A stretch of 64,000 bases of DNA from Candidatus Neomicrothrix sp. UBA814 (GCA_002296525.1 DBIA01000017.1:426768-490767), one strand, 5' to 3'; positions 1 through 8,590 are shown, counted from the first letter of the stretch. Program-made: numbers and translations. Notes: generated by a model from the sequence alone, not told the origin.

Positions 1-1
1 T

Positions 2-964
2 ACTTCACCTGCGTTCATTGGAATTGACATAGGAGGTACGAAGACGTTCGGCGTAACGGTGAATGAGAACGGCGATTTGCTCGATGAGCGTCGAGTGCCT
101 ACCCCGAAAGGAGCAGCCGAACTGATCGCAACCGCGTCATCGATCTACTTCCAGCTGAGTGAAAACGTCGTCCAAATGTCACCCGACCGTTTCGAAGTAC
201 AAAGTCTAGGAATTGGTATCGCAGGTCTTGTCGATATTGATGGTCAGTTGCGGCGGGCCCCCAACCTCGTTGAGGTTGACGGTCTCGATATGGGACCGAT
301 ACTGGAAACGAAACTCGGAGTACCTGTCTGTATAGACAATGATGTCAACTGTGCCGCTTTAGCTGAACTATCAGATGGTGTCGCAGCCTCGGTGAAGAAT
401 TCGTTGCTAGTGACGTTGGGCACGGGTATCGGAGGAGCCTTGATAGTGGATGGAGGCATCCATAGAGGTGCCTTCGGAATGGCAGGAGAGCCTGGCCATA
501 TGACCGTCAACCCCCACGGCTTTTTATGTGCTTGCGGCAAGCACGGTTGCTGGGAAGCTTACGCATCCGCAGCTGGCCTCAAAAACTTGGCGATTGAGAG
601 AGCGCAACATGGGCAACTGCAAGAGATAAATGACAAAGTCCAAGGAGACCTCAACAAGATTTCCAGTAAGGACGTCACACAAGCAGCACGACGAGGTGAC
701 ACCCAATCTCTTGAGGTCATAGACGACTTCAGCTACTGGATTGCACTCGGCCTCACAAATTGTGCAGCGTTGCTCGACCCCGAGCTCATTATTATCGGGG
801 GAGGACTAGTTGAAGAATGGGATCTGTTGGGAGACAGAATCCGCGCTTCATTCGACGAGTTGCTCCTCGCATCAACTCAGCGCAACCGAATTCCGATCAA
901 GCCAGCGGAGAACGGCGAAGCCGCTGGAGCAATAGGAGCGAGTCTGTTGGGAAGACAAAGATGA
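2..964 (+). CDS. ROK-family sugar kinase (glucokinase-like), 5' end outside window
   Basis: ATP-dependent sugar or amino-sugar kinase of the ROK family, cytoplasmic, probably phosphorylating glucose or a related hexose. The reading frame is open to the left edge. The phosphate-binding motif DIGGTKT is encoded at about 26-46, upstream of the first GTG (59), so the true start lies before the window. Further ROK hallmarks are the catalytic Asp in IDNDVNCAALAE, the GTGIGGALIVDG loop, and the zinc/ROK signature CACGKHGCWE with the preceding His. The stop overlaps the start of the thioesterase gene (ATGA at 961-964), so the two are probably cotranscribed. Substrate cannot be told from sequence. Confidence 0.9.
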   Translation, partial: TSPAFIGIDIGGTKTFGVTVNENGDLLDERRVPTPKGAAELIATASSIYFQLSENVVQMSPDRFEVQSLGIGIAGLVDIDGQLRRAPNLVEVDGLDMGPILETKLGVPVCIDNDVNCAALAELSDGVAASVKNSLLVTLGTGIGGALIVDGGIHRGAFGMAGEPGHMTVNPHGFLCACGKHGCWEAYASAAGLKNLAIERAQHGQLQEINDKVQGDLNKISSKDVTQAARRGDTQSLEVIDDFSYWIALGLTNCAALLDPELIIIGGGLVEEWDLLGDRIRASFDELLLASTQRNRIPIKPAENGEAAGAIGASLLGRQR

Positions 965-1422
965 CTGACGACAAACTTAAAAAGTTACTGGAGTGGCGAG
1001 AAAATGTTCCCGAAGGACGGTTGCTAAATCCCGGGCTGCCGCCCTTCGACCTCCTCAACGCCTCGGAGTGGTCAGTAATAGACGAGTCGCCAGGGCAGCT
1101 TGAGCTGATGTGCGAACTACCCGACGTTGCCCTCAACCCCGCAGGGCAGCTGTTTGGTGGTTTCACAGCTGCATATGTTGATATTGCGTCGCTCTATGCA
1201 GCACAAAGCGATGTAGAAGGCACTCCCGGTTTCCAGTCCACCATCAACATGCGACTGGATTATTTCGAAGCGATTACTCAAAGCCCGTTTCGTGTCACTA
1301 GCGAAGTGATCCACCGGCGCGGGGAAACGCGGCTCGTCGCGTGCCACATGTACCAAGGCGACCTGTTAGCGGTCTACGGGCTAACGACCATGAAACATCA
1401 ACCACTAGAAAAAGTATTTTGA
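961..1422 (+). CDS. PaaI-like hotdog-fold thioesterase
   Basis: 153-residue single-domain hotdog protein, likely hydrolysing acyl-CoA thioesters in the cytoplasm. The segment LNPAGQLFGGFTAAYVDIAS matches the N-x-x-G-x-x-F/H-G-G helix region of PaaI/YbgC-like thioesterases, followed by the TINMRLDYFEA beta-strand typical of the family. I chose ATG 961 because it overlaps the ROK kinase stop as ATGA. The longer open frame upstream runs through the kinase gene in another frame and is not coding. Substrate unknown. Confidence 0.8.
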   Translation: MTDDKLKKLLEWRENVPEGRLLNPGLPPFDLLNASEWSVIDESPGQLELMCELPDVALNPAGQLFGGFTAAYVDIASLYAAQSDVEGTPGFQSTINMRLDYFEAITQSPFRVTSEVIHRRGETRLVACHMYQGDLLAVYGLTTMKHQPLEKVF

Positions 1423-1525
1423 TCACTTTTCCTTCAAACTCTGGAATTGCAACCCCTCTATGCTCTGGCACCCTTGCCGTATTGGTCGAAGCAGATAGTT
1501 CCACACCCAAAGATAAGGTCATGGA

Positions 1526-2062
1526 ATGAAGAAGACTCTTGTAGGAATGCTTCTTCTGCTAATCACCGCAACATCTTCTTGTGCCGTGACTCAAGACCCC
1601 GAAACTGAAGTTAGCGACCCGCTAACTGGTCCTGCGACTAAGCAGCTTTCCCAACCCGCGACTTCAGCGCCAACCCAGAAGACACCCGAATTGGAGCGTC
1701 TGGAAGACATTTGGGATATGGCCGCGGCGCGACCGGGTGCGGATATTGGTCAGGTCTTTCAATTGTTCCGGCTCAAGCAATCAATCGGACCCAGAAACCT
1801 GGCGTGCTATGACGAGACCTCAGGCGACGTATGCGAAAAGATCGTAGAAGCTATCAATATCGTAGGTCTGGCCGAAGACCAAGTGACCTTGCTGCTCGAC
1901 TCATTGGAGCTTCCGTACAGAGTGGTTGAGCGAGACTGTGAACTCCTTATGGTCACGCAAGAATTTATTGCGGGCAGAGTGAACCTAGCCGTGGCAAACG
2001 GCATCGTTATGGGATGGGCATCCGAGGGCGGAAGAAACTTCGAAGAAAGTGACAGCTGCTAA
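1526..2062 (+). CDS. Putative secreted lipoprotein, unknown function
   Basis: 178 residues beginning with a classic lipoprotein signal: MKK, a Leu-rich hydrophobic stretch, then a lipobox-like TSSC with Cys at about residue 19. After processing a Thr/Pro/Gln-rich linker (about 25-55) leads into a small globular domain with four Cys (ACYDE, VCEK, DCELL, SDSC) that could form two disulfides outside the membrane. I do not recognise the domain. It begins about 100 bases after the thioesterase and is followed by a convergent DUF427 gene. Confidence 0.65.
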   Translation: MKKTLVGMLLLLITATSSCAVTQDPETEVSDPLTGPATKQLSQPATSAPTQKTPELERLEDIWDMAAARPGADIGQVFQLFRLKQSIGPRNLACYDETSGDVCEKIVEAINIVGLAEDQVTLLLDSLELPYRVVERDCELLMVTQEFIAGRVNLAVANGIVMGWASEGGRNFEESDSC

Positions 2063-2083
2063 CCGGCGTCAATGCCGCTGTTC

Positions 2084-2428
2084 TCAGTCCTCTATTTCTA
2101 GCGTGACTCGCTCATCGTAAAAGCTCAACAGCCCGGCGATCGGAGACATTTCAGCTAGCGGCTCTTCGTAGCTCCACACCACGTCGTCCAAAGTCTCTCC
2201 GTTTGAGTTAATGCCCCAATAACGCGCATCGCCTTTATGTGGGCAGTGAGTGACACTTGCGCTAGCGACGAGGAACTTCATTGCTACATCTTCCCGTGGG
2301 AAATAATGGCGCGAAGGAAGGTTTCCTTCGGTTAGAAGTTGGGTGTTCCGTGAATCTGCTATCACGGTTTCTCCAACTCGGACCCGCACGCGAGCGGTTG
2401 AGGGTTGAATCGAAATATGGCTTGTCAC
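2084..2428 (-). CDS. DUF427 family protein
   Basis: 114-residue protein matching the DUF427 fold: an N-terminal strand with VRVRVGETVIADS, a central LPSRHYFPREDV segment, the family motif CPHKGDARYWGI, and the C-terminal AGLLSFYDERV. The biochemical function of DUF427 proteins is not established. The start is a GTG at 2428, which gives the usual family length. It converges on the lipoprotein gene with about 20 bases between stops. Confidence 0.85.
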   Translation of the reverse strand: MTSHISIQPSTARVRVRVGETVIADSRNTQLLTEGNLPSRHYFPREDVAMKFLVASASVTHCPHKGDARYWGINSNGETLDDVVWSYEEPLAEMSPIAGLLSFYDERVTLEIED

Positions 2429-2609
2429 GCATACATGATAGGTCCACCAATATGTCGCACCTTGTCGCGGGAGTCGTCAGATGTGAGCAAAGCACCGGCT
2501 GCACGGCTCAATTGCGACAACCTCTACTTATTTGGGCCAGTAGCCCTAGTGCTGTGGAAATATGGGATGCCAACGGACCGTGCACCTATTTGAAATCCTG
2601 GAGTTTGTT

Positions 2610-3680
2610 ATGGACGAGGCAAAACTTGGAGCGCTCAGCAAGCGAATCATGGGTATCTACGAGGGTGCCCTTGTGTCGGGCATGGTTTATCTCGGAGATG
2701 AGATGGGCCTTTATAGAGCCATGCACGAACAAGGCCCAATCACTAGCGATCAGGTAGCTGCGCGAGCTGGTCTTCATGAACGTTTTGTGCGTGAGTGGCT
2801 CTCCCTTCAAGCAGCTGCAGGCCTAATCGAATATCAGGGCGACGGACTATTTTTTTTGTCCCCAGAAGCTGGGTTGTTACTCGCAGAAGAAGAAGATCTT
2901 CGTTCGATGGCACGATGGTTCGATAATTTTCCTCAGCGCACAGCCTTACTTTCGGAAATCCCCCGCTCTTTTAAAACGGGTATCGGTATCTCATGGTCTG
3001 ATGTAGAGAGGGGAGGGACTTCTGGAAGAGTTCAATGGATGGAGCGTTTACTGCGACCTTGGTACGAGCAAGTTCTTGTCCAAACGGTTTTGCCAGAACT
3101 CGACGGTCTAATCGAGTCGCTTAACGACGGATCTCGGGTTGCGGACGTGGGGTGTGGAAGCGGCGTCGCTGTAGTGACGATGGCCTCCGCATTCCCTAAA
3201 TCGGAGTTTTATGGATGGGAGATAGCTCCACTAGCTCTAGATCGTTGCAGAGAGAACGCCATACAAGCAGGGGTCACAAACGCTGTATTCCACGATGTCC
3301 GTCAACAGCAACTTCCAGAAGATGGCAGTTTTGAATTTGTCACGACGTTCGATTGTGTGCACGACATGACATCCCCTGACGAGCTGGCCACGGCGATTTA
3401 CAACTCCATGACCCCAGATGGACGCTGGCTCATTGTTGACCCTACGAGCAAGGGAACGCTCGAAGAAAACATAGAGATGCCTCTCGCCGTGTTCGGTTAC
3501 GCAGCCTCAGTCGCAGGCTGTCTTCAATCAGCAATGAGTGAACCAAATGGCGCTGGACACGGCGTATTCGGTCTGCCGGCACCGGCAATGCAGGAACTGA
3601 CCGAAAAGGCTGGATTCACCCGATTTCGCCAGCTCGACATCACACATGCGATGAATAGTTATTACGAAGTGCGACCATGA
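2610..3680 (+). CDS. SAM-dependent methyltransferase, Rv2258c-like with winged-helix N-terminus
   Basis: 356-residue class I methyltransferase. Residues about 15-90 form a winged-helix/dimerisation region (GLYRAMHEQGPITSDQVAARAGLHERFVREWL) like that of the mycobacterial Rv2258c family. The SAM-binding motif I VADVGCGSGVAVV lies near residue 180 and is followed by acidic YGWE. The start at ATG 2610 has GGAG at 2600-2603 with good spacing; the upstream in-frame ATG at 2562 lacks such a site. Substrate is unknown; small aromatic or polyketide-like molecules are typical of the superfamily. A monooxygenase gene follows on the same strand after 122 bases. Confidence 0.82.
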   Translation: MDEAKLGALSKRIMGIYEGALVSGMVYLGDEMGLYRAMHEQGPITSDQVAARAGLHERFVREWLSLQAAAGLIEYQGDGLFFLSPEAGLLLAEEEDLRSMARWFDNFPQRTALLSEIPRSFKTGIGISWSDVERGGTSGRVQWMERLLRPWYEQVLVQTVLPELDGLIESLNDGSRVADVGCGSGVAVVTMASAFPKSEFYGWEIAPLALDRCRENAIQAGVTNAVFHDVRQQQLPEDGSFEFVTTFDCVHDMTSPDELATAIYNSMTPDGRWLIVDPTSKGTLEENIEMPLAVFGYAASVAGCLQSAMSEPNGAGHGVFGLPAPAMQELTEKAGFTRFRQLDITHAMNSYYEVRP

Positions 3681-3802
3681 GCTGATGCTTGCCATGGCCT
3701 CGGCGTCTTCGCTTGTCGAAATCGGCGCCGACCGCAACTACGTCGCTACCATTTACCTATCGGTTGCTGGCTATCGCCACGGAAATACCAGGAGAGTTAA
3801 CG

Positions 3803-5461
3803 ATGAATAATCCAGTCGTTGCTGAACAGTCAGAACAAACCTCGGAGCCCGGTGTTCAAGGACCAGATTACGAAGTAGTAGTAATCGGGGCGGGCGTCGG
3901 TGGTATCTACCAGATCAAACGTCTCATTGACCTGGGAGTCAAGGCGACTGTTCTGGAAGGAGAAGACGACTTAGGTGGCACCTGGTACCGCAACCGATAC
4001 CCAGGTGCAAGATTTGATTCAGAGAGCTTCACTTATGGGTACTCCTGGGACCAAGAAATTTTGGATGAATGGCACTGGACCGAAATGTTCTCGCCGCAGC
4101 CAGAGACCTTGAAGTACTTGAATTTTGTGGCAGAAAAGTTCGGTCTTCGTGAACATATGCAATTCAATTGCTACGTCGAAAAGATGGTGTTTGACGAAGG
4201 CGCCAACACTTGGACACTGTTCCTAAAAGACGGCCGCATATTGACGACGCACTTTGTCCTCACCGCAATAGGGCTTTTGTCGGTACCGACTCTTCCTCGC
4301 ATCGATGGTGTTGATGACTACAAGGGGCAAGCGTTTCACACGTTCAATTGGCCTCATGAGCCAATCAATCTGACAGGACAGCGAGTAGCCGTTATTGGTA
4401 CAGGAGCAACATCGATACAGCTCATACCGGAAGTAGCTAAAGAAGCGGCACATCTGACGGTGTTTCAACGGCGACCAAATTGGGCAGCGCCGTTAAATAA
4501 CCGCGAAATTTCCGAAGAAGAAATGGCGGAAATTCGATCACGCTATGACGAAATTTTTGCAACCTGCGCTCGGACACCAGGTGGATTTGAACACGAACCC
4601 GACAGACGCGGGTTTTACACGGTTTCGGAGGAGGAGCGTCGCGAACTATGGGACCGGCTTTACGATGGTCCTGGCTTTGGTATCTGGTTGCAGAACTTCG
4701 TTGAAATTTTCATGGACGAAAACGCCAATGCTGAATTTTCCGAATATATCGCCGAGCGTATTCGACAACGAGTAGATGACCCTGAGTTGGCTGAGAAGCT
4801 CATTCCCAAAGATCACGGATTCGGGATTCAACGTGTCCCACTCGAAACCGGATACTTCGAAACCTATAACCGTGACAATGTCACTTTTGTCGACGCTAGT
4901 GAAACCCCCATTGAGCGAATCACCGAATCTGGCATCCAAACGAGTGATCAACACTATGAATTCGACATCATTGTTTATGCCACCGGCTTCGACGCATTTA
5001 CCGGCGCTTTCGACAGGATCGACATTCGTGGAGTTAACGGCGAGTCCCTAAGAGATAAATGGGCGGATGGACCGGTTACCTACTTGGGGCTCCTCGTCGA
5101 GGGTTTCCCCAATTTGCTCATGATTTCGGGCCCTCAAACCGCATCTACCAACTTCCCTCGAGGAGCTGAACTTGCTGTGAACTGGGCGACTGAACTGTTG
5201 GAACACATGTGGAGCAGTGAACTCAGCCGGTTCGAAGCGACTCCGAGTGCGGAACAAGACTGGTTTGATCACGTCGTCAAAATGTACGAACCGTTTTTGT
5301 TGAAGACTGCGCAGAGTTGGATTACCGGCTATAACTCGAACTTAGACGGCCATGAATACGGCAACACTCGCTACAACATATATAACGGAGGCGGGCCTAA
5401 ATACGCGGACCGACTACGACAGGAAGCGCAGGACGGATACCAGGGCCTCAACATCGATTAA
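3803..5461 (+). CDS. Flavin-containing Baeyer-Villiger-type monooxygenase
   Basis: 552-residue FAD/NADPH monooxygenase of the cyclohexanone/4-hydroxyacetophenone monooxygenase type. It oxidises ketones to esters or related carbonyl substrates with O2 and NADPH. Visible features are the FAD Rossmann motif GAGVGG (about 29-34), GGTWYRNRYPGARFD, the BVMO fingerprint in the variant YKGQAFHTFNWP (Phe replaced by Tyr at the first position), and the NADPH Rossmann motif GTGATS. The start at ATG 3803 has AGGAGA just upstream. The 38 codons before it are open but unlike the family. Natural substrate unknown. Confidence 0.9.
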   Translation: MNNPVVAEQSEQTSEPGVQGPDYEVVVIGAGVGGIYQIKRLIDLGVKATVLEGEDDLGGTWYRNRYPGARFDSESFTYGYSWDQEILDEWHWTEMFSPQPETLKYLNFVAEKFGLREHMQFNCYVEKMVFDEGANTWTLFLKDGRILTTHFVLTAIGLLSVPTLPRIDGVDDYKGQAFHTFNWPHEPINLTGQRVAVIGTGATSIQLIPEVAKEAAHLTVFQRRPNWAAPLNNREISEEEMAEIRSRYDEIFATCARTPGGFEHEPDRRGFYTVSEEERRELWDRLYDGPGFGIWLQNFVEIFMDENANAEFSEYIAERIRQRVDDPELAEKLIPKDHGFGIQRVPLETGYFETYNRDNVTFVDASETPIERITESGIQTSDQHYEFDIIVYATGFDAFTGAFDRIDIRGVNGESLRDKWADGPVTYLGLLVEGFPNLLMISGPQTASTNFPRGAELAVNWATELLEHMWSSELSRFEATPSAEQDWFDHVVKMYEPFLLKTAQSWITGYNSNLDGHEYGNTRYNIYNGGGPKYADRLRQEAQDGYQGLNID

Positions 5462-5491
5462 AGCGAAGCGCGACTAGACACTGGAAGCTTG

Positions 5492-5853
5492 TGGAGGTGG
5501 CGGGAATCGAACCCGCGTCCTTCAGCGTTTCAATGAGTCTTCTCCGAGCGCAGTCACTTTGCGAGTTGTCGAGTTGCAAGCTGGTAGCGACCCCAGATCG
5601 AACAACCGTATCCGGCTAAGAGTCCCTTGGATCACACCGGCGATGACCAAAGGCAAGCCCCTCAAATGAGGACCACCGCTACCCGAGAGGCTGAGGCAGT
5701 GGGGTCGTTACCCGATACCTAAATTAGGCAGCGAGCGCCAGGTCATTTGTTTTGACATTGGCGTTTGTAAGTGTTCCGGCTCTTTAACGTGGCTCCGGAG
5801 ACCACGGCTCGCTTCTCTCATATCAACCGTCGAAGTCGAAACCGATCACCCCC
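5492..5853 (-). ncRNA. ssrA: Transfer-messenger RNA (tmRNA)
   Basis: Rescues stalled ribosomes together with SmpB, encoded just upstream on the same strand. The 5' end reads GGGGGTGATCGGTTTCGACT, the near-universal tmRNA start. The 3' end carries the tRNA-like T arm (CGGGTTCGATTCCCG) and CACCTCC plus discriminator A, which pairs with the 5' GGGGGTG as a 7-bp acceptor stem containing one G-U pair. The next bases are CAA, so CCA is not encoded and must be added after transcription. Length is about 362 nt, a one-piece tmRNA. The tag reading frame lies at 5724-5762. Confidence 0.95.
5724..5762 (-). other. tmRNA proteolysis-tag reading frame
   Basis: Within ssrA the frame GCC...TAA encodes ANVKTNDLALAA followed by TAA. 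The C-terminal ALAA is the standard degradation signal for ClpXP-type proteases. The resume codon is inferred to be GCC from the usual Ala start; an in-frame AAC precedes it. Confidence 0.85.
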
Positions 5854-5854
5854 G

Positions 5855-5870
5855 TGATCTGTCCAGATCA
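5855..5870 (-). promoter_or_regulatory. Perfect inverted repeat at the ssrA 5' boundary
   Basis: TGATCTG-TC-CAGATCA is a perfect 7-bp inverted repeat with a 2-base centre, beginning one base upstream of the mature tmRNA 5' end. It could be a protein operator or part of the precursor leader removed by RNase P. A clear -10/-35 pair was not identified; AT-rich TAACCTATTAGG at about 5885-5896 (minus strand) is the best -10 region. Confidence 0.4.
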
Positions 5871-5931
5871 GGGCCTGGACCTTGCCTAATAGGTTAGCGG
5901 CGAGATTCTTGAGTCGATATCGGTCCGGGTG

Positions 5932-6099
5932 CTACCAGTCTCGTCGGTTAGCTCGTCGAGCGGCCTGCTTATTTTGTTCGGCCTTAGAACCTCGATGGGC
6001 TCCGCCTTTTGGGCCCCGGTTACCTAGACGAAGCTGAAGAAGGCGCCGTTCTCGGTCGAGTTTCTTTCTGATTTTGAAGTCGGGTATGGAGCGCTTCAT
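5932..6099 (-). CDS. Small highly basic protein between smpB and ssrA (hypothetical)
   Basis: 55-codon ORF starting MKRSIPDFKIRKK and ending ARRANRRDW, then TAG. About one third of residues are Lys or Arg. A Gly-rich centre (GNRGPKGGAHRG) is followed by a likely helical tail. It fills the only gap between smpB and ssrA and would be cotranscribed with both. Composition suggests RNA or ribosome binding. No convincing Shine-Dalgarno sequence precedes the ATG, and I do not recognise a family, so coding status is uncertain. Confidence 0.42.
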   Translation of the reverse strand: MKRSIPDFKIRKKLDRERRLLQLRLGNRGPKGGAHRGSKAEQNKQAARRANRRDW

Positions 6100-6151
6100 G
6101 ATTATCCATGTTGGGACTGTTGAGTAGAAGTGTCAACATGACACCGAAGGG

Positions 6152-6628
6152 TTACCGATTGCGACGGGCCATTGCGCGACGGGCCTCCAGATCGCTCTCA
6201 CGTTTTCTGATGGCGTGTCTCTTGTCGTATTGGCGCCGTCCTCGAGCAAGCGCTAACTCAAGTTTTGCTCTGCCATCGAGAAAATAGACCGATAACGGGA
6301 TTAGTTGTAGAGGGTCTTGCTCAGTCCTCGCGCGAAGACGATCTATCTCGACTCTATGTAGAAGCAGCTTGCGTGGTCGATCTACAACGTGACCGTTGTG
6401 AGCGGAAGAGTGGCTCCAAGGCGAAATCTGCATTCCGAGGATCCACATTTCATGGTTTCGTACCCTCGCGAAAGCGTCACTGAGCTGAACCGAACCAGCA
6501 CGAAGTGATTTCACTTCGCTTCCTTGGAGCACTATCCCGCATTCGTAGGTGTCGAGAAGATCGTAATTGGCGCGGGCACGTCGGTTTGAAGCAATAACTT
6601 TTTTGTCGGTTGCACCCTGATTACCCAT
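6152..6628 (-). CDS. smpB: SsrA-binding protein SmpB
   Basis: 158-residue tmRNA-binding protein that delivers tmRNA to the stalled ribosome. Family hallmarks are visible throughout: NRRARANYDLLDTYECGIVLQGSEVKSLR near the N-terminus, the WILGMQISPW strand (variant of the usual N-x-H-I/ISPY), RPRKLLLH, LIPLSVYFLDGRAKLELALARG, and a basic tail (YDKRHAIRKRESDLEARRAMARRNR) that inserts into the mRNA channel. It is transcribed towards ssrA, the common pairing, with one small ORF between. Confidence 0.97.
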   Translation of the reverse strand: MGNQGATDKKVIASNRRARANYDLLDTYECGIVLQGSEVKSLRAGSVQLSDAFARVRNHEMWILGMQISPWSHSSAHNGHVVDRPRKLLLHRVEIDRLRARTEQDPLQLIPLSVYFLDGRAKLELALARGRRQYDKRHAIRKRESDLEARRAMARRNR

Positions 6629-6732
6629 GCCATGAAGGCTACCGGTACCTGGAATCTAGGTGAATCGATCGAGGTCAATAAGGTGCTCGCTACCCTCTTG
6701 ACTATGGGGTTTGAGTCTCTGAAGTTCTCGCT

Positions 6733-7008
6733 GTGAAAGTAGAAGTTTGGGTACCAACTGTCCTTCGATCTCACGTAGCAGGAAAATCGCGAATCGCTGC
6801 TCGGGGTTCTAACGTCGGTCAGGTCTTGAACAGCCTGACTGATCTGCACCCGGCGCTTCGCCCCTATCTCTTTGACGATCGAGGAAACTTGCATCGGTAT
6901 GTCAACGTGTTTCGAAATGACAGCAACATTCGCGAGTGTGAAGGACTAGATACCGAGGTTGCGGAAGGAGATGAACTGCGGATACTTCCCGCCGTGGCCG
7001 GAGGGTAA
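6733..7008 (+). CDS. cysO: MoaD/ThiS-like sulfur carrier, CysO-like
   Basis: 91-residue ubiquitin-fold sulfur carrier ending in the diglycine tail (ILPAVAGG) that is activated and thiocarboxylated. Start VEVWVPTVLRSH, the middle HRYVNVFRND and the C-terminus closely resemble mycobacterial CysO, which feeds sulfide to CysM for cysteine synthesis; Mec then releases cysteine. The GTG start at 6733 is the only sensible one. Position fits too: the next genes are the equivalents of Rv1339, rph and rdgB. No cysM or mec gene is adjacent here, so the partner enzymes must be elsewhere or the carrier serves another pathway. Confidence 0.85.
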   Translation: MKVEVWVPTVLRSHVAGKSRIAARGSNVGQVLNSLTDLHPALRPYLFDDRGNLHRYVNVFRNDSNIRECEGLDTEVAEGDELRILPAVAGG

Positions 7009-7009
7009 A

Positions 7010-7036
7010 TTCACCGTCTAGTGAACGATGTATAAA
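7010..7036 (+). promoter_or_regulatory. Inverted repeat and -10-like box before the MBL-rph-rdgB run
   Basis: TTCAC (7010-7014), six bases, GTGAA (7021-7025) form a perfect inverted repeat immediately after the cysO stop. TATAAA follows at 7031-7036, a plausible -10 with the repeat covering the -35 zone, as expected of a repressor site. A second element, AGGGGT(7061-7066)/ACCCCT(7076-7081), could fold as a hairpin in the leader ahead of the GTG at 7094. Function is inferred only from position. Confidence 0.4.
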
Positions 7037-7093
7037 TAGCTAATTGATGAGGATCTCCGCAGGGGTAGAGGTAACACCCCTAGCCTTAGGCCT

Positions 7094-7843
7094 GTGGCAG
7101 ACCTATCTCTTACAGTTCTCGGATGCTCGGGAAGTTTTGCGGCAGCGGGTCAGGCGTGCAGCGGTTACCTAGTGCAGTCCGCCGACACGAAGATCTGGGT
7201 CGACTGTGGTCCTGGCACTTTAGGAAATCTGCAACATCATATTGCTCTATCTGAAGTTGACGCGATTGTGGTTTCGCATCACCACCCAGACCACTGTGCT
7301 GAGTTACCGGTGGTCTACAACGCCTATAAATACTTCACGGAGGTCGACCGAGTTCGAGTTATAGCGACCAACGATGTTAAGCGTGTGACTGATTCGTTTC
7401 AGTCGGATGGCGACAGTGGAGACGTTTTCTCATGGGAACTAGTTCACGATGGAACTACTACTCGTGTAGGGGATATAGAGATCAAATTTTCGCGGACAGA
7501 TCACCCCGTTGAGACGCTTGCTATGCGGCTAACGAGTGAGAGTAACTCAATTATCTACACCTCGGACACAGGGCCTGGCTGGTCCATGTCGGACCTTGGG
7601 GCCGAGCCCGACATAGTGATAGGGGAGGGGACCTTACTTGACGCGAACGCACACGTCTCGATCCCCCATATCACTTGCAGTCATCTTGCCAGCGAAGCAA
7701 ACAAGGTCGGAGCCAAACACTTAGTTGTCACACACGTGCCTCCGGGGTCCGATCCAGCGCAACACCTGGACGAGGCGGCAACTGTTTTCGAGGGCAAGGT
7801 TGAACTAGCGGTTACAGGCCGTACCTTTTCAACTACGGGCTAG
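7094..7843 (+). CDS. Metallo-beta-lactamase-fold hydrolase, Rv1339-like
   Basis: 249-residue MBL-fold phosphodiesterase/RNase Z-like protein. The metal motif is HHHPDHC at about residues 56-62, with further ligands in the SRTDHP, YTSDTGPG and VTHVPPG segments. The mycobacterial counterpart Rv1339 lies directly before rphA and has been linked to cyclic-nucleotide hydrolysis; whether that holds here is not visible. The GTG start at 7094 gives the usual VLGCSGS opening strand. Rph follows after 16 bases, so an operon is likely. Confidence 0.85.
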   Translation: MADLSLTVLGCSGSFAAAGQACSGYLVQSADTKIWVDCGPGTLGNLQHHIALSEVDAIVVSHHHPDHCAELPVVYNAYKYFTEVDRVRVIATNDVKRVTDSFQSDGDSGDVFSWELVHDGTTTRVGDIEIKFSRTDHPVETLAMRLTSESNSIIYTSDTGPGWSMSDLGAEPDIVIGEGTLLDANAHVSIPHITCSHLASEANKVGAKHLVVTHVPPGSDPAQHLDEAATVFEGKVELAVTGRTFSTTG

Positions 7844-7859
7844 GGAAAGGAAATACCCA

Positions 7860-8585
7860 ATGCGAGTCGATGGTCGAGCCAACGATGAATTACGTCCAAT
7901 TTCTTTCGAGCGTAATTTCACCGATCAGACACCAGGGTCAGTGTTAGTGAGCTTTGGACGGACCAAAGTTTTGTGCACCGTGTCCATCGATGATGATGTG
8001 CCCAGGTGGATGAGGGGTAATGGCGAAGGATGGGTCACGGCTGAATACGCAATGCTTCCAGGCTCAAGCGGCGAACGTGTCGGGCGCGAAGCAAAAAAAG
8101 GAAAACAGAAAGGCCGCACCCTCGAAATCGAGCGACTTATAGGCAGAGCACTGCGAGCCGTCTGCGACATGAAAATGCTTGGCGAGCGAGAAGTGACAGT
8201 GGACTGTGACGTGTTACAAGCAGATGGCGGGACACGAACTGCCTCCATATGCGGCGGTTACGTTGCTTTGCATGACGCTTTTAGTCGTCTGGTAGATGAC
8301 GGCACCATAACCGACCACCCGTTAACAGATTATTGTGCTGCGATTTCCGTAGGGATTGTCGGCGAGGAATTATGTTTGGATCTTCCCTACACAGAAGATT
8401 CAGGCGCTGAAGTAGACATGAATGTGGTCATGACAGGGTCCGGAAAGTTTGTTGAAGTGCAAGGAACAGCGGAAGGCGACCCCTTTGACAGTGACCAATT
8501 GCAAGGTTTGCTTGAATTAGCTACGAGCGGCATATCCCAAATTGTGGATCTCCAGCGAACGGTACTAGCTGAAAACTCGGAGTGA
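7860..8585 (+). CDS. rph: Ribonuclease PH
   Basis: Phosphorolytic 3'-5' exoribonuclease that trims tRNA 3' ends, forming a hexameric ring. The 241-residue length is typical. Motifs include MRVDGRANDELRPISFERNFT, GSVLVSFGRTKVLCTVS, GWVTAEYAMLPGSS, the basic loop KKGKQKGRTLEIERLIGRALRA, and CDVLQADGGTRTASI. AAAGGA precedes the ATG. The stop overlaps the region just before rdgB. Because several tRNAs here do not encode CCA, end-maturation enzymes are functionally important. Confidence 0.97.
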   Translation: MRVDGRANDELRPISFERNFTDQTPGSVLVSFGRTKVLCTVSIDDDVPRWMRGNGEGWVTAEYAMLPGSSGERVGREAKKGKQKGRTLEIERLIGRALRAVCDMKMLGEREVTVDCDVLQADGGTRTASICGGYVALHDAFSRLVDDGTITDHPLTDYCAAISVGIVGEELCLDLPYTEDSGAEVDMNVVMTGSGKFVEVQGTAEGDPFDSDQLQGLLELATSGISQIVDLQRTVLAENSE

Positions 8586-8590
8586 GAAGT

